This document shows, in pieces, positions 47,214 through 55,674 of a stretch of 64,000 nt of DNA. A model generated the notes under the pieces. The model was not told the DNA's origin. It made no database searches and saw only the letters and a program-made list of their open reading frames with translations. The first letter of the stretch is position 1. Every line of letters begins with the position of its first letter. Origin of the DNA: Enhygromyxa salina (GTDB taxonomy: Bacteria > Myxococcota_A > Polyangia > Nannocystales > Nannocystaceae); assembly GCF_002994615.1 (NCBI RefSeq), contig NZ_PVNK01000269.1, positions 1 to 64,000 on the forward strand, read 5' to 3'. The position numbers and the translations under genes were made by a program.

Positions 47214-47528
47214 GTGCCCAAGTCTGGCCCCGAGTGCCACGCCGTTCACTCGACGCCGAGCTCGCGACAGCTCGCGACCGCAGACTTCGACGACACCGAG
47301 CTGGTCAACTACATGGGCCTGTGCGGTGCTGCGGACGCCTCCGGAACCGTGACCATGTGGGTCGGCGAGGCCAGCGTCAGCTTCGCGCCCTTTTGCCCGT
47401 TCGAGGGCCTCTTGGCCGTCTTCGAAAAGGTCTGGGCGATCGAGAGCGACCTCGCGGGCTGCCAGACGCCCTTTGCCAAGCTCGAGTCGGTCGAGCCGGC
47501 CTCGCGTCGCTGGCCCTCGCCGACCTGA
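47214..47528 (+). pseudogene. Uncertain frame, perhaps a decayed gene
   Basis: A 104-codon frame from GTG 47214 (TELVNYMGLCGAADASGTVTMWVGEASVSF, CPFEGLLAVFEKVWAIESD). After about 47505 protein-like sequence seems to continue in another frame (ASLALADLMLGGKLSPADQ), which suggests a frameshift. No ribosome-binding site or known family. Confidence 0.3.
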
Positions 47529-47634
47529 TGCTGGGTGGCAAACTCAGTCCGGCCGACCAAGGTACTCGGGGGGCGACCTGCCGCAGGGGCGGCTGTGGTT
47601 TTGGCCCTGACGCAAGCCGTGCTATCCGTCGGCG

Positions 47635-48105
47635 ATGAACGCCAAGAGCCCAGTTCGAGGAGGCCTCCGAGGTACCGCGCTGCGAGGGTCTACCTTCTTC
47701 GGTCTTGCAATGACGATGCTGCTGAGCGCATGCAAGCCCAGCCCGTGCAGCGACGACAGCGTCGACCTCCCCCCCCACCTGGCCGAGCTCCCCGTCCTCG
47801 ATGAGGACGCGTCGGTTTGCATCGCGACCACGCCCAGGCCCAAGGAAGAGACGGCCATGCTCATGCGCTGGGGCGAGTCGATCGCTCCCGTCCAGACCGA
47901 GCTGATGGTCGAGATGGACGCCGCGGGCTGGGGGCAACAGAGCTGTGGACCTGCGGGCATGGAGATAGCGATAGACCCCGACAAAGTCTGCTTCGGGAAG
48001 GGCGAGGAGTTCATGTCGGCCAGCTTCGTGCTTGGGCACTCGAAGCAGCTGGGGATCGAGAAGTCCGCGATCACTACGCACTTGACGTGGTACGGGGGGT
48101 CCTGA
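47635..48105 (+). CDS. Small lipoprotein
   Basis: A 156-aa protein with signal MNAKSPVRGGLRG ... LAMTMLLSAC (Cys ~33) and a ~120-residue domain with Cys pairs (PSPCSDDSVDLPPHLAELPVLDEDASVCIATT, QSCGPAGMEIAIDPDKVCFGKG). Function unknown. Confidence 0.75.
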   Translation: MNAKSPVRGGLRGTALRGSTFFGLAMTMLLSACKPSPCSDDSVDLPPHLAELPVLDEDASVCIATTPRPKEETAMLMRWGESIAPVQTELMVEMDAAGWGQQSCGPAGMEIAIDPDKVCFGKGEEFMSASFVLGHSKQLGIEKSAITTHLTWYGGS

Positions 48106-48126
48106 GCTTTCGCCCAAACTCCTCAT

Positions 48127-48318
48127 GTGAAGCCGCTGGGGCTGTCCGAGACCCGCTTCGCCCTCGCGCGGGCGCTGTGGGCCGTGGCGCAGCGCGAGCG
48201 GGCCCGGGAGTTGGCGGCGGCCGCTGGCGAGGGTTTTCGCGAGGCGCTCGAAGACGGCGCCCAGGTCCAGGCGAAGCTCGCCGAGGTCGAGGGGGGGCTG
48301 GACGCTCAGGGCGGCTGA
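48127..48318 (+). pseudogene. C-terminal fragment of a kinase-TPR gene
   Basis: A 63-codon frame: LSETRFALARALWAVAQRERARELAAAAGEGFREA ... AKLAEVEGGLDAQGG. This pattern is what ends many myxobacterial Ser/Thr kinase-TPR proteins. No upstream kinase or TPR sequence is attached, so it is a detached tail left by deletion or rearrangement. Confidence 0.5.
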
Positions 48319-48425
48319 GGCAAAAACCTACTGTCCTGGCGGCGTCGGGGTGCATCGGGCCCGCGATCTCATCATGAAACATCACTCCACCGAAGTCACT
48401 GGGCGGAGCGCTGAGGCAGATGTGG

Positions 48426-48791
48426 TCACCCCTGCGGTCGAGGATCGAACCCAGGGGCGGCATCGCATAGGTGACACCCGCCGGCCATCTCTTGCCACGG
48501 ACAAGCCTCGCTATCGTGCAGCGCCAGGCAGCGCTCGACGTACCCGGCTACTCCGCCGATGGGCTGACCGGCCATGTCGGTCATCGCGTCGATGAAGTCG
48601 CGAAAATCGACGTAGAGGTCTTCGAGGTAGCCATTGAAAAAACAGTGTAGGCACGTCACCGCGGATCCGCTGTGGCCCACCTGGAGCATCGGGTCGTCTT
48701 CGAAGTAGCGCACGCAACTCTCGCACATGAACAACCCACCGCCGCCATCCGCGTCGAACTCCGGCAGCTCGGTCACCTGGGCCTCGGTCAT
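48426..48791 (-). CDS. Cys-rich putative zinc-binding protein
   Basis: A 121-aa cytoplasmic protein with three CxxC pairs plus a further Cys (FMCESCVRYF, TCLHCFFNGYLEDLYVDFRDFIDAM, ACPW, GGCHLCDAAP), which could hold two zinc ions. GAGGAGA lies 6 nt before ATG 48791, a clear Shine-Dalgarno. Family not recognised. Confidence 0.75.
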   Translation of the reverse strand: MTEAQVTELPEFDADGGGGLFMCESCVRYFEDDPMLQVGHSGSAVTCLHCFFNGYLEDLYVDFRDFIDAMTDMAGQPIGGVAGYVERCLALHDSEACPWQEMAGGCHLCDAAPGFDPRPQG

Positions 48792-49040
48792 GCCATCTCC
48801 TCGCAGCGCCGCGCTCACGGGACACGGTACCACTACGAGCTGGCCCTGGCCCTGCACGAGCCGCGTTGGAGAGCGGGGGCCGATCGTCTACCACCAAGCC
48901 GAGGCTCCGGCCTGCTGCCGCTACCCACGGGGGCAGCACGATCTACGATGGTCCTCTGACTTCTGGTTTTCGCGTAAATGGCGCCGTCTGTTCATTTTCT
49001 TCTTCCCATCGCAGGCTTAACTAGTCATATTTGTTTTGTG

Positions 49041-49922
49041 ATGAGAGGGAGCGCATTTTTTGGCCGGCCCGCCCTCTCGCTGCTGACGATGTCGCTGATC
49101 GCCTGCGGACCGCCTGCGCTCGGGCCGGGTGACTCCGACGACGGACACGAGACCAGCTCGACGACCGTCACGCCGGATCTACCGAGCACCGACACCGAAG
49201 CCGACACCGAAGCCGACACCGCGGACGACGAGGACGAAGCGGGCTTCGTGCCCGATTATGCCAGGCCCGTGCCGCCGTGCGATCCCTTCGAGCAGGACTG
49301 TCCCGAGGGGGAGAAGTGTGTGGCCTACGCGGCCGGCCAGTGGTGGGACAGCAACAAATGTGTACCGGTCCTCGGCAGCCAGGCCGTCGGTGAGCCCTGC
49401 ACCTACGGAGGCCCCGAGGAGGCCACCGACAACTGCGACGCGACCAGCGGGTGCTGGAACGTCGAGGAGATCGAGGGCGAGTGGTCCGGCACGTGCCACG
49501 CGTTTTGTACCGGGTCTGACGACGACCCGATGTGTGCGGAGGGCTCCCAGTGCCTGATCTCGAGCGACCCTGTCGTCGTCTTTTGCATCCCGACCTGCGA
49601 TCCGCTCGTCCAGGACTGCGATGAGGGTCTCGGCTGCTATTGGGCGAGTAACGACTTCAGCTGCATCTTAACCCAGGACGACATCCCCGCCGGCCAGGCT
49701 TGCGGCTACATCAACGACTGCAGCCCTGGCCTCATCTGCGTCGACGGGCTCGCGCTCCCCAGCTGCGAGGACGCCGCCTGTTGTACGCCCTATTGCGAGC
49801 TCATGGCCGGCGACGCCCAGTGCGACGCGATCCCGGGGACCAGCTGTCTGCCGTTCTTCGAACAGGGCCTCGAGCTGCCCGGCTATGAGCTCGTCGGCCT
49901 GTGCATCGTCGATGAGCCGTGA
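49041..49922 (+). CDS. Cys-rich surface lipoprotein
   Basis: A 293-aa protein: signal ending TMSLIACGPP, a Thr/Asp spacer with DTEADTEADT repeats, then ~220 residues with about 26 Cys in EGF-like spacing (CDPFEQDCPEGEKCV, CDPLVQDCDEGLGCYW, CSPGLICVDG, CCTPYC). This is the disulfide-rich extracellular type common in Nannocystineae. ATG 49041. Confidence 0.88.
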   Translation: MRGSAFFGRPALSLLTMSLIACGPPALGPGDSDDGHETSSTTVTPDLPSTDTEADTEADTADDEDEAGFVPDYARPVPPCDPFEQDCPEGEKCVAYAAGQWWDSNKCVPVLGSQAVGEPCTYGGPEEATDNCDATSGCWNVEEIEGEWSGTCHAFCTGSDDDPMCAEGSQCLISSDPVVVFCIPTCDPLVQDCDEGLGCYWASNDFSCILTQDDIPAGQACGYINDCSPGLICVDGLALPSCEDAACCTPYCELMAGDAQCDAIPGTSCLPFFEQGLELPGYELVGLCIVDEP

Positions 49923-49937
49923 GTGTCACGCGCTGTG

Positions 49938-49943
49938 TATCGT
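49938..49943 (+). promoter_or_regulatory. Start-proximal -10 element
   Basis: TATCGT preceded by TG, 8 nt before GTG 49952. Confidence 0.4.
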
Positions 49944-49951
49944 GAGCCCGG

Positions 49952-50287
49952 GTGCGGACCGGACTCAGAGTTCTCATTTTGACCTCGGATGTGTTCTGGT
50001 TCGCGTGCACCATCTGGGCGAGCCTCTACGGGAGCCCGCTCTTTGGGGCGTCGACCGGCGACGACGGGGAACTCGAGCGGTTGATTGAGCTGGCGCGGGT
50101 GCGCGCGGTGGGGCCCGTGGAGGGCGGGCCGGGGATCCCGGACTTGACGTGGTCACTCCTGCCCGCGCTGGAACGCCGGGTCAGGACGTTGTCCGCCAAG
50201 ACCAAGCCCGTGGAGATCGACTTGCTCGACTGGGCGAGTGACGTCGCGCGCGAGTTCATCGCTCGCAGGATCGGAGAGCAGCCATGA
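49952..50287 (+). CDS. Hypothetical protein, possibly truncated
   Basis: A 111-aa protein with one hydrophobic N-terminal helix (VLILTSDVFWFACTIWASLYG) and an acidic helical remainder (LERLIELARVRAVG, LLDWASDVAREFIARRIG). Its last codons meet the broken end of an IS66-OrfA-like remnant on the other strand at about 50288, so its C-terminus may be altered by that insertion or deletion. Function unknown. Confidence 0.6.
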   Translation: MRTGLRVLILTSDVFWFACTIWASLYGSPLFGASTGDDGELERLIELARVRAVGPVEGGPGIPDLTWSLLPALERRVRTLSAKTKPVEIDLLDWASDVAREFIARRIGEQP

Positions 50288-50289
50288 CG

Positions 50290-50589
50290 ACAGAGTTCGT
50301 CGTCGACGCCGCGCTCGACGTGCACGCGGGCCTGGCCGAGCTCGATGACCAGCGAGGATGACCTCGCGCTCGGGATCTCGCCGACCACGACGAGCCTCGG
50401 CGGCGCCGGGTAATTCTTGGCCCAGCGAGCCAGGCGCTGCTCGTCGATGTCGTGGCGCTCGCAAAAGGCCCGCCGGCTCATGTCGCTGTCGCGCCAGGCC
50501 TGGACGACCTTCGCGGCGTCTGGACGGGTCCAACGGCGCTTGGCGGCGAGGGAGGCGAGGTCTCGAGGGTCTACGCGTCGAGTTGGCAT
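50290..50589 (-). pseudogene. Remnant of IS66-family OrfA (TnpA)
   Basis: ATG 50589 starts MPTRRVDPRD, then AAKRRWTRPDAAKVVQAWRDSD, SRRAFCERHDIDEQRLARWAK: the helix-turn-helix of IS66 accessory protein TnpA. A typical VIELGQARVHVERGVDDEL tail strand follows. Homology stops at about 50290, where the frame runs into antisense of 49952-50287. No TnpB/TnpC or terminal repeats were found. Confidence 0.6.
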
Positions 50590-50914
50590 CCGCCGATCGT
50601 CGGCGTCTACGCTCGCTGGCCTCGCCGTCTGCGGCCTCGCGGGGAGCGTCTCACGCGTGACGAAGCTCGCCGAAACAGGCATGCGGCACGCGCGCGCCGT
50701 CAAATTGGTGCTTCGGCGGCCTCGAGCGCCCAGAGCGTCGCCGGGGTGCGGGCAGTGGAGAGGATCGATCTCCGCGTGCGGGAGAAGACGGGGCGACGGG
50801 AGTTCAGCGAAGGGGAATTTGGGGTGGGGAGTGGGCAGATCCTGCGGGTGGTTAACGACCCCGCTGGCCAAAGCGGGGGACGGTGGTGGTTCGCGTGCGG
50901 GAGGTGGTTTGATG
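50590..50914. other. Non-coding debris
   Basis: About 325 bp between two pseudogenes. I see no gene, promoter or repeat worth naming. Confidence 0.5.
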
Positions 50915-51430
50915 TTATTGCTCGCCGCAGCAGCAGCGGTAGTAGTTAGTGACAGGCTCCGTCGGGAGGGAACACGGCCCACCTCCGGCACTTCCGATGA
51001 ACGAGTTGCACGAGTCGAGATTGCCGTGCCAAGTCAGCGTCCTCCCACCACATCCACCCGCCGCACACACTTTGCCTTGGGCGGCGCAGGCTTCGCTGCA
51101 ACTCACCAACGGGTCACCGGTAGCGACGCAGTTCCCGAGGGTTGGCGCGCAAACTCCCTCACTGCAAGCGCCATTTCCGTCTACAACCTCGCAGGCATGA
51201 CCACAGGAACCACAATGCTCTAGGTCAGTGGACGTATCCACGCAGGTTCCGTCACACCAGGTTTCGCCGGCCTCGCAGTTGCCGCCATCGCCATCGCCAT
51301 CGCCATCACCAGAGTCCCCATCGCCATCACCAGAGTCCCCATCACCAGAGTCCCCATCACCAGAGTCCCCATCCCCATCCCCACGTTCTCTACACAAATA
51401 CCTCCGACCACACACAGACCCGCGTTGCAC
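50915..51430 (-). pseudogene. Frameshifted Cys-rich lipoprotein gene
   Basis: The C-terminal ~115 residues are a good Cys-rich secreted domain (CEAGETWCDGTCVDTSTDLEHCGSCGHACEV in part, ending YYRCCCGEQ). Upstream is a GDGDSGDG spacer from 15-bp tandem repeats. Before the spacer the sensible sequence (DCECNAGLCVVGGICVE) is in a different frame, and no signal peptide or start was found. A repeat-length change in the spacer probably broke the frame. Confidence 0.65.
51290..51385. repeat. 15-bp tandem repeat tract
   Basis: Repeats of CCCATCACCAGAGTC and shorter CCATCG units, encoding the GDGDSGDG spacer on the minus strand. Such tracts expand and contract easily. Confidence 0.8.
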
Positions 51431-51644
51431 TCACAATCTGTTCGCGCTGCTGTTAACCCTGGGCCTGGCCGGCTTCGTCGACCTGCGCGAGCAGCCCGAG
51501 CCACGATGAAGGCGTGCATGTCTGCTGCGCCGACGCGGAGGTGCGCATTCGGCAATTGCAGGCGCCTGGCAAGCGGCGCATGGCCGCGCGCGAGTACGCG
51601 GCTGGGCATCCCTTCGCCGAGCACGAGCAGCCCGATCGACTCGC

Positions 51645-52010
51645 TCAGGGCAGCGTCCCGTTGAGCTGCCAGTTCGTGACGCTATCCAAGCTCTGCTCGA
51701 GCACCGATCGAGCGCCCTGCGCCCCACCGCGTTGGTTCGCGGGATCCGTGATCGCCAGCACCGTGTGAGAGATCAGCGCGGACGCACAAGAGCCGCCCCC
51801 GATCTGAACCTGGATGTTCGCGTCACCGGCGGCGTTGTGCCCCTGCATGTCGAGCCGCACGGCGCCGACCGTGTGCAGCGTGCCCGGGCCGCGACCGAGG
51901 TCGGCAAACTGCAGCTGTGCGATGACGTCGTGACAATCGCGGCGTTGCCCTGCGTTCGGAACCACGGCGTGGGGAATGGCAACTCCGGTGTTTACTTTTA
52001 CCAATGGCAT
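51645..52010 (-). CDS. Hypothetical 121-aa protein
   Basis: MPLVKVNTGVAIPHAVV starts a beta-rich protein (QLQFADLGRG, TVGAVRLDMQGHNAAGDANIQVQIGGGSC, SHTVLAITDP) with a helical end (GARSVLEQSLDSVTNW). No signal peptide. It marks the left edge of the unusual 51.6-63 kb locus, but whether it belongs functionally is unknown. Confidence 0.6.
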   Translation of the reverse strand: MPLVKVNTGVAIPHAVVPNAGQRRDCHDVIAQLQFADLGRGPGTLHTVGAVRLDMQGHNAAGDANIQVQIGGGSCASALISHTVLAITDPANQRGGAQGARSVLEQSLDSVTNWQLNGTLP

Positions 52011-52216
52011 CTGCTTGTCCTGTCTCGAGTTCACAAATCGTGAATCTCGGATCAAACCTACCACTCATGTCGACTGCGCGCCAACCCGAACAGCGAATCA
52101 CGGCAACCCCAGCGTCGGGTTGGGCCGGGCCGGGTCAATGTCATTGGAAACAGTGACGGCATTGTCCTCATCGACAGGATGGGTAAATGCCGGCGGCGGG
52201 TGCATCACAATGGTTC

Positions 52217-52245
52217 TTGAAGGTGTTGATAAAAGTCGCTACTCT
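52217..52245 (+). promoter_or_regulatory. Promoter of the peptidoglycan-binding gene
   Basis: TTGAAG (52217-52222), 17-nt spacer, TACTCT (52240-52245). The -10 box ends 8 nt before ATG 52254, so the message is probably leaderless. Confidence 0.65.
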
Positions 52246-52253
52246 TGTCGCCC

Positions 52254-53300
52254 ATGACTGACGCGCTCGCCTACAATCGTAACCAACATTTTACCCAGGC
52301 CGAAACGTCATTTATCCAGCGCGTGGTCGGCAGCGATCCTGACGGGCAGTGGGGGCCGGCCACGGTCAGCGCGATCGAGGCCTGGCAGACCGCCCACAAG
52401 ATCACGGCGGACGGCAAGGTCTGGCGGAGCACCAGCGGCAACACCTGGCCGCAGCTGTTGGCCGAAGGCGCTGCAGACTGGGCCAAGGTCTCGCCCGGGA
52501 TCACGCGCGTCGGACTGTGGACCTTCAGCGACGCGGTAGACCCGTCGAGCAGCGCGAGCGCGAGCGAGCTGCAACAGGCCGTCGACGCCGGGCTCACCGA
52601 TATCGTGTTCACGCTCGACAACGACACGAACACAGAATTCAACCTGCCGACATCCGTCGCCAATATCGTCGAGGTCGGGAAGCGCTACAAGGACAAGGGC
52701 ATCGATGTCAGCCTCAACACGTTCATCTTCCCGAGCGCTGACTATGTCACCGCGCTCACCGAGGCCGCCCTGCAGATCGATCAGCAGCTGGGCCTGCGCC
52801 GCCTCGACGTCGACGCCGAAGAGCTGTGGGTCAAGCACGACAGTCAGTCGGCCAAAGACAGCGCCGCAGCGTTGTTTGGTCAGCAGCTGTCCGGCGCGAG
52901 CTTCTTCGTGGCGGTCAACGGGATCGTCTACACCAACAATACGGCGCTCGACCCACTCGTGAGTCAGGCTTGCGTGACCCACATTACGCCGCAAGCATAC
53001 AGCGTCTCTGGCAAGACCAACTCGGACGGCCAGCCCAGCGCAACCTACAATCCGATCGACCTGCAGACCACCGCGCACACAAAGTGGGGCGGCTGGTGGC
53101 CGGACCGCACGATCATCGGTGGCTTCGCCACTTACGATCAGGGCGGGCGCTACGAACTCGGGACCCTGAGCGAAGAGGTCGCCATTGGCCTCGCGCTGCG
53201 GACCTGGGCCGATCTCGGCGCCACGGAGGTCTGTGGGTGGTCGATCAAGCAGGTCTCCGCGGCCGCGGCCGCGCTCTTGCGACAACGTGCAAGTTGCTGA
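52254..53300 (+). CDS. Peptidoglycan-binding/glycosidase-like protein without signal peptide
   Basis: A 348-aa protein. Residues ~10-75 match a PG_binding_1-type helix bundle (FTQAETSFIQRVVGSDPDGQWGPATVSAIEAWQ in part, then ITADGKV). Residues ~85-345 look like a TIM barrel: TRVGLWTFSDAVDP, LTDIVFTLDNDTN, IDVSLNTFIFPS, RRLDVDAEELWV with candidate catalytic acids, THITPQAYS and TIIGGFATYDQ. No signal peptide, so if it acts on cell walls it is released by lysis or carried by another apparatus, as phage endolysins are. It faces the minus-strand cluster across a hairpin. Confidence 0.8.
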   Translation: MTDALAYNRNQHFTQAETSFIQRVVGSDPDGQWGPATVSAIEAWQTAHKITADGKVWRSTSGNTWPQLLAEGAADWAKVSPGITRVGLWTFSDAVDPSSSASASELQQAVDAGLTDIVFTLDNDTNTEFNLPTSVANIVEVGKRYKDKGIDVSLNTFIFPSADYVTALTEAALQIDQQLGLRRLDVDAEELWVKHDSQSAKDSAAALFGQQLSGASFFVAVNGIVYTNNTALDPLVSQACVTHITPQAYSVSGKTNSDGQPSATYNPIDLQTTAHTKWGGWWPDRTIIGGFATYDQGGRYELGTLSEEVAIGLALRTWADLGATEVCGWSIKQVSAAAAALLRQRASC

Positions 53301-53326
53301 GGGCGTGAGCGTCCCGCGGTGGCAGA

Positions 53327-53361
53327 GGCCCGTCTGCGTCCCCAAGCGGGGCAGACGGGCC
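53327..53361. terminator. Bidirectional hairpin between convergent genes
   Basis: GGCCCGTCTGC (53327-53337) pairs with GCAGACGGGCC (53351-53361). It is nearly the same stem as the hairpin at 61575-61607. There is no T-tract on either strand. Confidence 0.7.
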
Positions 53362-53406
53362 GCTCGCGTTGTCGCGGGCTGACGCCAAGCGCGAGCGCTG
53401 CGGCGC

Positions 53407-55674
53407 TCAGACCTGCAGCATCAGCTGCTCCACGTGCGACGCGGGAAAGCTGTGCCAGCGCGCGCTGCTCGTGGCCTTGGGGCTGGTGTTGTGCTGATGG
53501 ACCGTGGCGACATACAGATCATTGCGCCCATTGACGACCAGTCGCTTGGGCTGCGCGCTCCAGACCAACGCGTTGTCCTCCCCCACGTTGGTCTGCGGGA
53601 ACCGGACCCGCCGCCAAAAATCGCGGGTGTAGCAGAGCGTGCCGCCACAGACCCAAGGTTGCGCGCCGTCATAGACGTAGCGCCAGGCCTGCCGGGTATC
53701 CGGCGCGTAGAAGTACACCCTGTCCAATCCGCAGATGTCGGCGCGGTGCTCGAGCAGGGTCTGAATCTGCGAGCCCAACCACTGCGGCGCCATCCAGTCG
53801 TCGTCGTCCCAATGCGCGACGAGCTCGCCCCGCGCCATCTCGCAAGCCAGGTTTCGCTTCTCCCCCAGCGAGGTGCGACGCTCGAGCCGTAGGTAGCGCA
53901 CGGCCTGGGACTGCGGGATCAGGTCTGCGATATTGTCCTCACCGTCATCGATGATGATGAGCTCCCGCGCAGGGTAGTCTTGCGCCAAGAAGTGCTCGAT
54001 GGCCCGGGGGACAAAGGCCCGACGGTTGGCGGTTGGCATGATGCAGCTGACCAGGGGCTGCGCCGAACTCGACGAGGGCGCCACGCTAGCAGCCGCAGCA
54101 TAGAATTCGCGGTCGCGCCCGAGAAACTCGGGCTCGGGAACCTGCGACCACTCGCTCTGTTGTAGGTAGCGCCCCTCGCTGAATTTCCAGGTGTTGCGGT
54201 CATGACGAACATACACATACAAGTCGCGCCCAGGTAGTCGGCACAGCCTCGCGCCCTCGCGGATCGCCTTGGCCATGAACTCTGCGTCCTCTCGCAGCGA
54301 GGTCGCAGGATAGGGCCCGCTTTGGTCCCAGAGCTCTCGCCGAAACACCAGCGTGCCTCCGCTGACATTCTCGAGGAACAGCCGACGAAACAGCCCGCGC
54401 GTCACCGCCCAGAACTCCCCGGCCCCGATGACCAAGAACAGCAGCCCGCTGAGTCCCGTGATGTCCGCGATACCCCGCACGATCGGCGCGACCTGGCGGG
54501 TCAGCCGTTGTTCGCTGTGCCAGTCGTCATCGTCCCAATGGGCAATGATCGTGCCCCTGGCGATCCGCGTCCCCTCATTGCGCTTGCCGCCGATGCTGCG
54601 TTGCTTGGTCTGCACGACCCGAATATTTGGCTCGTGAATCACGTCGGGCAGGTCGGCCGCGTCTTCGTGAACAATGATCAGCTCGCGGTTTGGGTAGAGC
54701 TGGCGGCGAAAATAGAGGATGGCCCGGGCCACGAACTCCGGCCGCCCGCGGGTCGGCATGATACAGCTGACCAGCGGCTGCTCGAGCGCCAGGTCGAGGG
54801 GCTCCGCGCTGGGCAGCGGCAACTGGACGCGGGTCGTCGTCGCTGGCGCGAAGTCGGGACAGTCGTCCCCCCGGCATTGCTCATGATAAGGGAGCTGGGG
54901 GAGCTGGGCCGCAATAGGCCCCTTGCGCCGGCCACAGAAGCGATCCTGATACACACGCTTGTTCACCTGCAGCAAGGCCGGCTCGGCCTCTATGCGCCAG
55001 GCTGGCAGCGGCCCGCGCCTCACGAACGCCGCTCGCGCCCAGACCCCGCAGAATCCGGCCCGGGCCGCGCGAATGCTATAATCCATTTCCCAACATGGGC
55101 CGCGAGCGTAGCCGGTGTCTGCGGCCCCGACCGCGGCGACGACCTGCTGACGGACCACAAAGCAGAAGTCTGCGAGGCTATACAGGGGCGCCAGTGAGCG
55201 CCAGGTCGGGCCAAAGCGCTGCAGCAGCGACTCCGCCTGACGCTCGACGTCCAGCGTCGAATCGCCACAGGTCGGGGCCACCCCTTGCTCGTTCCAACAG
55301 CGGTTGGTCGAGGGCCCGGCGAGTCCATTCCTTGGGTCGGCGTCGAGCGCTCGGACCAGGTGCTCGAGCCAATCCGGCCCAGGCCTCACGTCGTTCTCGA
55401 GGAACACGTAAAGATCGGCCGGCTGGGTGATCAGCTGATTGAAGCTGGCCGCGGCGCCGCCGGGGCCAGGCACGCGCAGCTGAGCGACGCCACGACACAG
55501 GGCCAGCACCTGCGCCAGGCTCTCGGCTTCACCCGGGCTTGGGTCGACCAGCACGATCAGCTCGAACCCGAGCGCGGTGGTCTCGTGGATCGCCGCGAGC
55601 GTGGCGGGCAGCCCCTGCGATCCCGTAGTGACATGGACTCCGATGAGAATCCGGTCGTGCGAGCTCGACATCAC
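53407..55674 (-). CDS. Triple-domain GT2 glycosyltransferase
   Basis: A 755-aa protein made of three GT-A domains. Domain 1 (~1-240) has LIVLVDPSPG and the acidic motif FLENDVRPGPDW. Domain 2 (~300-510) starts PLVSCIMPTRGRPEFV and has AHWDDDDWHS. Domain 3 (~545-745) starts PLVSCIMPTANRRAFV and has AHWDDDDWMA. Domains 2 and 3 are clear duplicates. The DxD-type motifs needed for nucleotide-sugar/metal binding are present in all. It could add up to three sugars to a glycan or protein. Its start overlaps the FkbM gene stop by 4 bp (coupled translation). Confidence 0.9.
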   Translation of the reverse strand: MMSSSHDRILIGVHVTTGSQGLPATLAAIHETTALGFELIVLVDPSPGEAESLAQVLALCRGVAQLRVPGPGGAAASFNQLITQPADLYVFLENDVRPGPDWLEHLVRALDADPRNGLAGPSTNRCWNEQGVAPTCGDSTLDVERQAESLLQRFGPTWRSLAPLYSLADFCFVVRQQVVAAVGAADTGYARGPCWEMDYSIRAARAGFCGVWARAAFVRRGPLPAWRIEAEPALLQVNKRVYQDRFCGRRKGPIAAQLPQLPYHEQCRGDDCPDFAPATTTRVQLPLPSAEPLDLALEQPLVSCIMPTRGRPEFVARAILYFRRQLYPNRELIIVHEDAADLPDVIHEPNIRVVQTKQRSIGGKRNEGTRIARGTIIAHWDDDDWHSEQRLTRQVAPIVRGIADITGLSGLLFLVIGAGEFWAVTRGLFRRLFLENVSGGTLVFRRELWDQSGPYPATSLREDAEFMAKAIREGARLCRLPGRDLYVYVRHDRNTWKFSEGRYLQQSEWSQVPEPEFLGRDREFYAAAASVAPSSSSAQPLVSCIMPTANRRAFVPRAIEHFLAQDYPARELIIIDDGEDNIADLIPQSQAVRYLRLERRTSLGEKRNLACEMARGELVAHWDDDDWMAPQWLGSQIQTLLEHRADICGLDRVYFYAPDTRQAWRYVYDGAQPWVCGGTLCYTRDFWRRVRFPQTNVGEDNALVWSAQPKRLVVNGRNDLYVATVHQHNTSPKATSSARWHSFPASHVEQLMLQV

